DNA from: Quisquiliibacterium sp.
GTDB taxonomy: Bacteria > Pseudomonadota > Gammaproteobacteria > Burkholderiales > Burkholderiaceae_E
Length of the DNA stretch: 7,494 nucleotides
Direction of reading: 5' to 3'
Assembly (NCBI GenBank): GCA_030830765.1
Contig: JAURMJ010000315.1
Coordinates: 1-7,494, forward strand
Position 1 is the stretch's first letter; each line of letters opens with the position of its first letter. The position numbers were made by a program, and so were the translations under genes. Positions 1 to 5,497 of this stretch are shown piece after piece. The notes beneath the pieces were generated by a model. The model did no database searches and was not told the DNA's origin. It saw only the letters and a program-made list of their open reading frames with translations.

Positions 1-440
1 GCCTGGCCGGCCGGGTCATCGAGTTCGATCCCGATGTGCGCGGCGGCGATGGTTACCCGATCGCCCGCGACATTCTTGACTCCGGCCGCGCGCTGCAGAA
101 GATGTCGGACATCATCGATGCGCAAGGGCGCCGCACGGAGCCGCTGCCGCTGGGCAGGCTGACGCTGGATGTCTGCGCGCAGCGCAGTGGCCGTGTCTGC
201 GCAATCGACAATCTGCAGATTGCGACGATCGCCCGGCTGGCTGGTGCGCCGAAGGTGAGTGGTGCCGGTCTGGATTTGTTCCGCAAACTCGGTGATGAAG
301 TACGCAAAGGCGATGCGCTTTATCGGATCTACGCCGATTTTCCGGCCGACATGGAATTTGCAACCCGCATGTCGGCACGCTCGACAGGCTACGAGATCGG
401 CGATCAAGTCCCTTCCGCGCATGCCTTTGTTGAACTCTGA
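1..440 (+). CDS. Thymidine phosphorylase / AMP phosphorylase family protein, C-terminal part (5' end outside window)
   Basis: The reading frame is open from the left edge (first full codon at 3, reading [12 protein letters not shown]) to TGA at 438-440, so only about the last 146 residues of an enzyme usually near 500 residues are present. The family cleaves (deoxy)nucleosides with phosphate to base plus pentose-1-phosphate. The archaeal branch instead uses nucleoside monophosphates and gives ribose-1,5-bisphosphate. Seen here are the segment with [20 protein letters not shown] and then [20 protein letters not shown], the typical C-terminal domain of pyrimidine-nucleoside phosphorylases (GAGL, K.GD.V.KGD). 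The tail [14 protein letters not shown] also suits the long bacterial/archaeal type. The phosphate-binding and nucleoside-binding N-terminal residues lie outside the window, so substrate cannot be judged. A PRPP-synthetase-like gene follows after 23 bp on the same strand, probably in one operon, which supports ribose-phosphate salvage. Family call is firm; choice between thymidine and AMP phosphorylase is open. Confidence 0.88.
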   Translation, partial: LAGRVIEFDPDVRGGDGYPIARDILDSGRALQKMSDIIDAQGRRTEPLPLGRLTLDVCAQRSGRVCAIDNLQIATIARLAGAPKVSGAGLDLFRKLGDEVRKGDALYRIYADFPADMEFATRMSARSTGYEIGDQVPSAHAFVEL

Positions 441-463
441 ACGGTGCCGATGAAAGGCAGACC

Positions 464-1387
464 ATGACAGACAAGAAGACCCGGATGCCAGCCAACCGCG
501 AATCCGTCCTGCTGTACCTCGAGCGCGACCGTCAGGCGGCATGCGCGCTGGCCGACGAGTTGAGTCTGACGGCTGCACGGGTCCAGAGCCATCGTTTTCC
601 CGACGGTGAGCTCAAGCTGCAGCTGCCTCCTGATTTGCCAGCACGGACGGTTCTCTACGCGTCCCTGGACGATCCCAATGAAAAGCTCGTTGAACTGCTT
701 CTGATTGCAGGGTGCGCCCGCAGCAACGGCGCGAGCTGGGTTGCGCTGGTTGCGCCCTATCTTTGCTACATGCGACAGGACATCGCCTTCACGCCTGGCG
801 AGGCCGTCAGTCAGCGGATCGTTGGGCGCTTCCTGGCTGACCTGTTTGACGCGGTGCTGACTGTGGATCCGCATCTGCATCGTATTCAGGCCCTTGAAGA
901 CGCAATTCCGAACCGCGAGGCGATTGCCCTGTCGGCTGCACCTGAAATCGGCCGTATGCTGGTCAAGCACAGACCAGGTGCTTTACTGCTGGGGCCCGAT
1001 GGAGAATCACGCGCCTGGGTTGCGGCGGCGGCAGCAACTGCCGGCTGTGATTACGCGGTGGCCAGCAAAGTCCGGGACGGGGATCATCAGGTTCGGATCG
1101 CCTTGCCCGAGGTGAATTTCTCCGGGCGTGAGGTTGTCCTGGTTGATGACATGGCCAGCACAGGTCGCACACTGGCGCAGGCAGCTGAACTCGCGCTGAA
1201 GGCCGGTGCATTGCGTGTGGATGCGGCGGTCACGCATGCGCTGTTTGTTGGTGATGCGTTGAGCGTCATTCATGCGGCAGGCGTGGGCGAGTTGTGGAGC
1301 ACCGATTCGATTCGTCACGCGAGCAACCGGATTGCATTGGCGCCACTGCTGGCTGGTTCGCTGCAATCGTTGTTGGCCGGTCCGTAG
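464..1387 (+). CDS. Ribose-phosphate pyrophosphokinase (PRPP synthetase)-like protein
   Basis: This 307-residue protein has two phosphoribosyltransferase-type domains, like PRPP synthetases, which transfer pyrophosphate from ATP to ribose-5-phosphate. Visible family landmarks in order are FPDGE (45-49, where the E. coli enzyme has FSDGE), RQD (104-106), TVDPH (133-137, with the catalytic-loop histidine), GPDG (177-180), K202 and R204 at the position of the flexible catalytic loop, and the PRPP-binding loop VVLVDDMASTGRT (224-236; canonical DDMIDTGGT). The basic pair after RQD in E. coli Prs is replaced by IAF, and the PRPP loop has AS and R substitutions, so this is a diverged paralogue rather than the housekeeping enzyme. 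The ATG at 464 follows a modest AAAGGCAG ribosome site and lies 23 bp after the phosphorylase stop. The pairing suggests it acts on the sugar phosphate released by that enzyme; this is inference. An inactive or differently specific homologue is possible. Confidence 0.85.
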   Translation: MTDKKTRMPANRESVLLYLERDRQAACALADELSLTAARVQSHRFPDGELKLQLPPDLPARTVLYASLDDPNEKLVELLLIAGCARSNGASWVALVAPYLCYMRQDIAFTPGEAVSQRIVGRFLADLFDAVLTVDPHLHRIQALEDAIPNREAIALSAAPEIGRMLVKHRPGALLLGPDGESRAWVAAAAATAGCDYAVASKVRDGDHQVRIALPEVNFSGREVVLVDDMASTGRTLAQAAELALKAGALRVDAAVTHALFVGDALSVIHAAGVGELWSTDSIRHASNRIALAPLLAGSLQSLLAGP

Positions 1388-1517
1388 GCATCGATGCAAT
1401 CGCCAGTACGCTGATCCGTGCGCTTTGCCTGATTCGAGCTGTCAGCAGGCCCATGATTGGTCTCGTTGTGAGCGCCGTCGCGAGTGGGGTCGCACTTGGT
1501 CGCCCGTCTGAGCCCGT
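1388..1517. other. Convergent intergenic gap without recognised gene
   Basis: The 130 bp between the ends of the PRPP-synthetase-like gene and the oxidoreductase gene contain no plausible gene. A weak dyad GCCTG (1427-1431) / CAGGC (1446-1450) with a 14-base loop and a 10-bp palindrome GCATCGATGC (1388-1397) are present. No T-run follows, so no intrinsic terminator is called for either gene. Confidence 0.3.
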
Positions 1518-2531
1518 TCAGTCCATTTCAATGACGATTTTGCCGATGACTTTGCGACTGGCAATGGCCCGCAGCGCCTCGGTGGCCTGTGCCAGTGGAT
1601 AGCGGGCGCCGATATAGGGCCGGAAGACGCCGCGCATGGCCAGTTCCTCGATGGAACGCAGGTTTTCCTCTCCCTTGATCGGATCGCGTCGTCCATACTC
1701 CCCGGCCCGTACACCGACAATCGAAAAGCCCTTGATCAAGGGCAGGTTCATCGCCAGCTGGGGAATGCGGCCTGCTGCGAATCCGACGACCAGCAGCCGA
1801 CCTCCCCAGGCAATGCAGCGCACCGAGGCATCGAAGACATCGCCGCCGACCGGGTCGAAAATCACATCAGCCCCGCGGCCGTCAGTCAGGCCGAGCACCT
1901 GTTCGCGCAGTGCAGCACCGGGGCGTTCCTCGTGGCTGGGCAGTTCGATGGTTTCGATCTGTTCGAGCTCGCGCAGGATGGCCAGCTTCTCAGCGCTTGT
2001 CCCGGTGGCAATGACGCGTGCACCCAGATGCTTACCCAGTTGCACGGTCGCCCAGCCGACGCCACCCGTTGCACCATGCACGAGCAGCGTTTCTCCGGGC
2101 GCAAGCAGGGCACGCCGGGCCAGCGACACCCAGGCGGTGACTGAGGCTGCCTCAAAAGCGGATGCCTGGGCATGATCAAAGACGGTCGGCATTGGCCGTA
2201 ATGATGCAAACGGCACACAGGCATACTCGGCAAATCCGCCGGTCTTCCCATGAACCAGAACCTGCGCGCCGATTCTGTAGGTCGCGTTCTCTGAGCCGAT
2301 GGCTACGATCTCACCGGCTGCCTCCAGTCCGGGCACAAATGGCAGCGGTGGCTTGAACTGGTAGCCGCCTTGCGTCATCAGCAGATCGGGGAAATTCACT
2401 GAGGCCGCACGAATTCTGACCAGCGCCTGGCCGACGTCCGGCTGTGGCATCGGGAGCTCGCGCAGCGCAACGCCGGACAGATCGTCGGACAGCGTTTCAC
2501 AGACCAGAGCAAGGTAGTTGTTCTTCATCAT
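1518..2531 (-). CDS. NADPH:quinone oxidoreductase-type MDR protein (zinc-independent)
   Basis: This is a 337-residue medium-chain dehydrogenase/reductase of the quinone oxidoreductase type. Such enzymes use NADPH to reduce quinones, enones or enoyl-CoA-like compounds in the cytoplasm. The N-terminal GroES-like domain contains ASVNFPDLLMTQGGYQ (43-58) and PFVPGLEAAGEI (64-75). It lacks the zinc-ligating cysteines and histidine of alcohol dehydrogenases, as expected for this branch. The Rossmann domain begins with LLVHGATGGVGWATVQLGK (149-167), the AxxGxxG dinucleotide loop, followed by GADVIFDPVGGDVFD and a GGRLLVVGFA strand. The frame stays open to an ATG at 2630, but homologous sequence starts at MMKNNYLAL, so the tandem ATGs at 2531 and 2528 are preferred. 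No good Shine-Dalgarno precedes them. The gene is divergent from the M20 gene and convergent with the PRPP-synthetase-like gene. The substrate is unknown. Confidence 0.9.
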   Translation of the reverse strand: MMKNNYLALVCETLSDDLSGVALRELPMPQPDVGQALVRIRAASVNFPDLLMTQGGYQFKPPLPFVPGLEAAGEIVAIGSENATYRIGAQVLVHGKTGGFAEYACVPFASLRPMPTVFDHAQASAFEAASVTAWVSLARRALLAPGETLLVHGATGGVGWATVQLGKHLGARVIATGTSAEKLAILRELEQIETIELPSHEERPGAALREQVLGLTDGRGADVIFDPVGGDVFDASVRCIAWGGRLLVVGFAAGRIPQLAMNLPLIKGFSIVGVRAGEYGRRDPIKGEENLRSIEELAMRGVFRPYIGARYPLAQATEALRAIASRKVIGKIVIEMD

Positions 2532-2545
2532 CGCGCCATCATAAT
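2518..2545 (+). promoter_or_regulatory. Candidate promoter for the M20 peptidase gene
   Basis: TTGTTC (2518-2523) and CATAAT (2540-2545) are separated by 16 bases. The -10 matches the sigma-70 consensus at five of six positions and the -35 keeps TTG. Transcription would start near 2552, leaving a leader of about 57 bases with a strong ribosome site. The -35 element lies inside the start of the divergent oxidoreductase gene. Prediction only. Confidence 0.35.
2538..2543 (-). promoter_or_regulatory. Candidate -10 element for the quinone oxidoreductase gene
   Basis: On the minus strand TATGAT (five of six consensus bases) occupies these positions and overlaps the plus-strand CATAAT. A start 6-8 bases downstream would fall on or next to the ATG at 2531, implying a leaderless or nearly leaderless mRNA, consistent with the absence of a Shine-Dalgarno. 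The -35 region is poor (TGTGCA at 16-base spacing). Confidence 0.3.
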
Positions 2546-2566
2546 GGGGTCGCAGCCGATGCACAC

Positions 2567-2580
2567 GACGGGATCCGGTC
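2567..2580. promoter_or_regulatory. Imperfect 14-bp palindrome in the divergent spacer
   Basis: GACGGGATCCGGTC is symmetric at six of seven base pairs about its centre. It sits between the candidate start sites and the M20 ribosome site, a place where a regulator could affect both divergent genes. No regulator gene is in the window, so an operator role is speculative. Confidence 0.2.
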
Positions 2581-2608
2581 CAGCCGGGCATTGTGAAAGG
2601 ACAGAACC

Positions 2609-4006
2609 ATGGCAAGCAGGCAAGGTGCAATCGAACGGGTGGAGCATTATTTCGATGAAGGGGGTTTCATCGAGGATCTTGCGCGCCGCGTTGCTATTGC
2701 CTCGACCAGTCAGGAGCCCGAATGCGCGCCGGCGCTCAAGTCCTACCTGGCTGACGAGATTGCACCACGTCTGAGTGAATCGGGTTACCGCTGTCAGATT
2801 CTGGAGAATCCAAAGCCTCAGTGCGGTCCGATGCTGATTGCCCGTCGCATTGAAGATCCTGCGTTGCCTACGGTGCTGACCTATGGTCATGGCGACGTCG
2901 TACGCGGGCAGGAACAGTCCTGGCGTGAAGGGTTGTCGCCATGGAAGATCGTTCTTGAAGGCGATCGCATCTATGGACGCGGTACCGCAGACAACAAGGG
3001 GCAGCATTCAATCAATCTGGCCGCACTCGAGTCTGTCCTGGCAGAGCGTGGCAGCCTGGGGTTCAATTCGACAATCCTGATCGAGACGGGCGAGGAGACC
3101 GGCTCACCCGGGCTGGCTGAATTTTGTGCTGCGCATCGTGATGAGCTCTCGGCCGATGTACTCATTGCATCCGATGGCCCACGCCTGACGCCGACCAGCC
3201 CGACGATCTTTGGCGGGACGCGCGGCGCCATGAACTTCGAGCTGAGTCTGGAGTTTCGTGAGGGCGGGCATCACTCGGGCAACTGGGGTGGGCTGCTGGC
3301 CAATCCGGGCATCGTACTGGCTCATGCAATTGCTGCGATCGTCGACAGTCGTGGTCAGATCAAGGTGCCCGAATGGCGTCCGTCGACGCTGACCGACTCC
3401 GTACGAGCCGCCTTGTCGCGCTGCGTAGTCGACGGCGGCGAGGAGGGTCCGTCGATTGATCCGGATTGGGGCGAAGCCTCGCTGACACCGGCCGAACGGG
3501 TGTTTGGCTGGAACAGTTTCGAGGTGCTCGCGTTTCGTACGGGCAACCCGGATCGACCGGTCAATGCCATTCCACCCTCGGCGATCGCCTACTGTCAGTT
3601 GCGCTTTGTGGTTGGCACTGATCCACAGGACATCCTGCCCGCCTTGCGCAGGCATCTGGATCGGGCGGGATTTGCTCAAGTCAAGATCGCCCCTTCGCGC
3701 TCATCGACCGTGATGAGTGCAACCCGTCTGGATCCTGACGATCCCTGGGCACGTTTTGCCGTGGCCTCGCTGGAGCAGACTGCCAAGCGCCCCGTGATGC
3801 TGCTGCCCAATCTGGGCGGCTCCTTGCCCAACGAGGTCTTCACAGACGTGCTGGGCATGCCAACCGTCTGGGTGCCGCATTCCTACGCATCCTGTTCTCA
3901 GCATGCACCCAACGAGCATCTGCTCGCTTCGGTGGCTCGGGAAGGCCTGCAATTGATGACTGGTCTTTTCTGGGACCTGGGCGAGCAGGGCAGGCCAGCC
4001 GCCTGA
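2609..4006 (+). CDS. M20 family metallopeptidase (ArgE/DapE/carboxypeptidase G2 superfamily)
   Basis: This 465-residue protein matches the dinuclear-zinc M20 peptidases, which hydrolyse dipeptides, N-acyl amino acids or related amides. The metal and catalytic residues are all in order: YGHGDVV (92-98, H94 ligand, D96), GRGTADNKG (123-131, bridging D128), ETGEETGSPG (159-168, general base E162 and ligand E163), SDGP (188-191, D189) and QHAPNEH (431-437, ligand H432). The central dimerisation (lid) domain starts near GGTRGAMNFELSL (202-214) and carries the HHSGNWGG stretch (221-228). There is no signal peptide, so the enzyme is probably cytoplasmic. The ATG at 2609 has a strong GAAAGGA ribosome site at 2595-2601 with 7 bases of spacing. 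The gene stands alone on its strand, divergent from the oxidoreductase. Peptidase versus amidohydrolase or deacylase cannot be settled from the sequence; an intact active site makes it likely functional. Confidence 0.93.
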   Translation: MASRQGAIERVEHYFDEGGFIEDLARRVAIASTSQEPECAPALKSYLADEIAPRLSESGYRCQILENPKPQCGPMLIARRIEDPALPTVLTYGHGDVVRGQEQSWREGLSPWKIVLEGDRIYGRGTADNKGQHSINLAALESVLAERGSLGFNSTILIETGEETGSPGLAEFCAAHRDELSADVLIASDGPRLTPTSPTIFGGTRGAMNFELSLEFREGGHHSGNWGGLLANPGIVLAHAIAAIVDSRGQIKVPEWRPSTLTDSVRAALSRCVVDGGEEGPSIDPDWGEASLTPAERVFGWNSFEVLAFRTGNPDRPVNAIPPSAIAYCQLRFVVGTDPQDILPALRRHLDRAGFAQVKIAPSRSSTVMSATRLDPDDPWARFAVASLEQTAKRPVMLLPNLGGSLPNEVFTDVLGMPTVWVPHSYASCSQHAPNEHLLASVAREGLQLMTGLFWDLGEQGRPAA

Positions 4007-4092
4007 TCGCGGCCTGCTCACTGTCCCTTCGGACGGGCCTGTGGCCGCAGACGCTCCGAGATTCAATCTGATTGGCGCCGTCCGCGACCGCA

Positions 4093-4109
4093 GTCTCGGA
4101 TGTCGAGAC
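4093..4109. other. Hairpin between the convergent M20 and PcaC-like genes
   Basis: GTCTCG and CGAGAC form a 6-bp stem with a 5-base loop in the 126-bp convergent gap. A further nested dyad lies nearer the M20 stop: GCGGCC (4009-4014) with GGCCGC (4043-4048) around CTGTCC-CTTC-GGACGG (4021-4036). Neither is followed by a T-run on either strand, so they are at best atypical or Rho-assisted end signals. Nothing else is seen in this gap. Confidence 0.2.
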
Positions 4110-4132
4110 CTGGTGCGGAGGCAGCCAAGTGA

Positions 4133-4549
4133 TCAGCCCTTCGGACTGGCTTCAGCCGAGGCCCGGTCTACTTCAGCCAGCACCTTGCGGGCGACGCGAA
4201 AGCTGTCCAGGGCCGCCGGCGCGCCGCAGTAGACCGCGACCTGCAGCAGAATCTCCTTGATTTCGGCACGCGTGACGCCGTTGCGCAGTGCGCCGCGCAA
4301 ATGGATTTCCAGCTCATGCGGACGATTCAGCGCACTGATCATCGCCAGGTTGATCATGCTGCGCGTCTTGAACTCCAGGCCCTCGCGTGCCCAGCTTGCG
4401 CCCCAGGCATGTTCGGTCACGTAGTCCTGCAGGTCGCGCGTGAAGTCATCGGCGTTGTTAAACGCGTTCTCGACGTATTCCTCGCCGAGCACTCGCGCAC
4501 GCGCCATGTAACCGCGCTTCCAGGTTTCTGATTTATCGCTGGTATCCAT
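4133..4549 (-). CDS. Carboxymuconolactone decarboxylase family protein (PcaC-like)
   Basis: The 138-residue protein aligns over its full length with 4-carboxymuconolactone decarboxylases. PcaC converts gamma-carboxymuconolactone to beta-ketoadipate enol-lactone in protocatechuate breakdown. Typical features are RARVLGEEYVENA (17-29), a HAWG motif (47-50) followed by W53 and GLEFKTRSMINLAMISALNR (57-76), HLRGALRNGVTRAEIKE (83-99) and YCGAPAA (107-113). It lacks the CxxC motif of AhpD-type peroxidase relatives, which favours the decarboxylase side of the family. The ATG at 4549 is preceded by AGGAAAC with about 7 bases spacing. No other protocatechuate genes (pcaB, D, G, H) are in the window, so the exact substrate is uncertain. 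It may be a paralogue serving a different ring or lactone pathway together with the upstream SDR on the same strand, although a terminator separates the two. Confidence 0.9.
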   Translation of the reverse strand: MDTSDKSETWKRGYMARARVLGEEYVENAFNNADDFTRDLQDYVTEHAWGASWAREGLEFKTRSMINLAMISALNRPHELEIHLRGALRNGVTRAEIKEILLQVAVYCGAPAALDSFRVARKVLAEVDRASAEASPKG

Positions 4550-4571
4550 GTTTGTTTCCTAGTTCATAGAT

Positions 4572-4589
4572 TCGGCCTCTCGCGGCCGA
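4572..4589 (-). other. Short hairpin in the leader of the PcaC-like gene
   Basis: TCGGCC and GGCCGA form a perfect 6-bp stem with a 6-base loop, located between the SDR terminator and the ribosome site of the PcaC-like gene. No T-run follows in either direction, so it is not a second terminator. A TATGAA hexamer at 4563-4568 (minus) just downstream could be a poor -10 element, but it would leave almost no room for the ribosome site. Function unknown. Confidence 0.25.
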
Positions 4590-4593
4590 TGGT

Positions 4594-4623
4594 GAGAAAG
4601 GGGCCACACCGTGGTGCAGCCCC
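4594..4623 (-). terminator. Intrinsic terminator after the SDR gene
   Basis: Read on the minus strand, GGGGC-TG-CAC pairs with GTG-TG-GCCCC around a CACG loop. The two TG steps form G-U wobbles, giving a 10-bp stem, and TTTCTC follows immediately. On the plus strand the same positions would be C-A mismatches and no T-run follows, so the signal is directional. It lies 13 bases after the SDR stop and upstream of the PcaC-like gene, so the two same-strand genes may be separately transcribed or only partly linked. Confidence 0.6.
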
Positions 4624-4635
4624 CTCGATCCGAAA

Positions 4636-5412
4636 TTATTCGGCCCGCGAGAAGCCGGCCAGTCGACCACCGTCGATGACCATGGTCTGGCCTGTCATAT
4701 AACTGCCTGCCGGGCTGGCCAGGAAGACCGCTGCGCCGGCGATTTCGTCGGGATCTCCGATCCGCTGCATCGGCGTGTGTTCAACGGTCTTGCGCAGCAC
4801 TTCAGGGTTGTCCCAGAGCGCCTTGGCAAAATCGGTCTTGATCAGACCTGGAGCAATGCAGTTGGCCCGGATGTTCTGCCCGCCCCATTCAACGGCCACA
4901 TTGCGGGCCAGTTGAATGTCAGCCGCTTTGGAGATGCAATAGACGCCCAGTCGGTCCGAGCCCTGGAAGCCGCCGATCGACGAGACAATGATGATCGCTC
5001 CGCCGCCGCGCTTGGCCATGCCGGGCGCAACCATGTTGCAGATCCAGAAGTTGCTGCGCACATTGCTGTTCATGATCCGGTCATAGGCTTCGTCCGGCAT
5101 CTCGGCGGCTGGTCCGTAGAACGGGTTGACCGCAGCATTGCAGACCATGATGTCGATGCCGCCCCAGCGGGCTGTCGTTGAATCGACCAGCGCCTGCAGC
5201 TCCTCTTTGCGCCCGATGTGGCAGGCGGTGGCGACGGCCTCGCCGCCCCGGTCGCGGATGCCCTGGGCAACTTGCTCGCAGGCGTCCAGCTTGCGACTTG
5301 AAATCACAACCTTGGCGCCATGCTCAGCCATGCGCTCGGCGATCGCACGCCCGATCCCCTTGCTTGCCCCGGTGACGACGGCGACCTTGCCGCTCAGATC
5401 GAATAACGACAT
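4636..5412 (-). CDS. SDR family NAD(P)-dependent oxidoreductase
   Basis: This is a 258-residue classical short-chain dehydrogenase/reductase, the usual length for the family. The cofactor loop is TGASKGIG (14-21), the NAG-type motif appears as CNAAVNP (91-97), and the catalytic tetrad is N117, S145, Y158 and K162 (YCISK). IAPGLIKTDF (186-195) and the C-terminal YMTGQTMVIDGG (238-249) are typical of classical SDRs. SSR at 38-40 just after the second beta strand suggests NADP preference, an inference. It would interconvert an alcohol and a ketone, or reduce a 3-oxoacyl or related carbonyl substrate; the sequence does not name it. The ATG at 5412 has a near-perfect AAGGAGG ribosome site (5420-5426) 7 bases away, implying strong translation. 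It is divergent from the P1 peptidase gene across 85 bp and is followed on its strand by an intrinsic terminator and then the PcaC-like gene. Confidence 0.95.
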   Translation of the reverse strand: MSLFDLSGKVAVVTGASKGIGRAIAERMAEHGAKVVISSRKLDACEQVAQGIRDRGGEAVATACHIGRKEELQALVDSTTARWGGIDIMVCNAAVNPFYGPAAEMPDEAYDRIMNSNVRSNFWICNMVAPGMAKRGGGAIIIVSSIGGFQGSDRLGVYCISKAADIQLARNVAVEWGGQNIRANCIAPGLIKTDFAKALWDNPEVLRKTVEHTPMQRIGDPDEIAGAAVFLASPAGSYMTGQTMVIDGGRLAGFSRAE

Positions 5413-5427
5413 CTGGAATCCTCCTTA

Positions 5428-5448
5428 GTGGTGACCAATCATAACCAC
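5428..5448. promoter_or_regulatory. Candidate operator overlapping the SDR -10 element
   Basis: GTGGT (5428-5432) and ACCAC (5444-5448) form a dyad with an 11-base spacer, fitting the T-N11-A layout recognised by LysR-type regulators. The spacer contains TATGAT on the minus strand (5438-5443), a good -10 for the SDR gene, though no good -35 is found about 17 bases upstream. A protein bound here would block SDR transcription and could also influence the divergent P1 gene. The dyad and -10 are seen; the regulatory role is inferred. Confidence 0.3.
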
Positions 5449-5457
5449 CGAATCGTG

Positions 5458-5465
5458 GGGTACCC
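5458..5465. repeat. 8-bp palindrome GGGTACCC in the SDR/P1 spacer
   Basis: A perfect 8-bp palindrome lies between the candidate operator and the P1 start, covering the place where the SDR -35 element would be expected. It might be a protein-binding site, but an 8-bp palindrome in GC-rich DNA is weak evidence by itself. Confidence 0.15.
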
Positions 5466-5497
5466 TAACGACGAAATCGAGCCCCCAATCCCATGCG

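Noticed and set aside
36..440. GTG at 36 as the true start of the phosphorylase-family gene
   Set aside because: The frame is open upstream to the edge with family-like sequence, and the family is far longer than 134 residues, so the gene is truncated by the window.
404..970. 188-codon open frame on the minus strand
   Set aside because: It lies antisense to the well-supported PRPP-synthetase-like gene, its translation resembles no family, and long antisense frames are common in GC-rich genes.
1388..1397. 10-bp palindrome GCATCGATGC just after the PRPP-synthetase-like stop
   Set aside because: Too short to form an RNA hairpin with a workable loop and of a size expected now and then by chance.
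1636..2175. 179-codon open frame on the plus strand
   Set aside because: Antisense to the quinone oxidoreductase; Ser/Pro/Arg-rich translation typical of a shadow frame.
2532..2630. Longer start for the oxidoreductase at ATG 2630
   Set aside because: The extra 33 residues show no family similarity, would overlap the M20 start, and the usual MDR N-terminus begins at MMKNN or MKNN.
3104..3679. 191-codon open frame on the minus strand
   Set aside because: Antisense to the M20 peptidase gene, whose catalytic motifs span the region; no recognisable protein features.
4093..4109. Hairpin as an intrinsic terminator for the convergent genes
   Set aside because: No T-run follows the stem on either strand.
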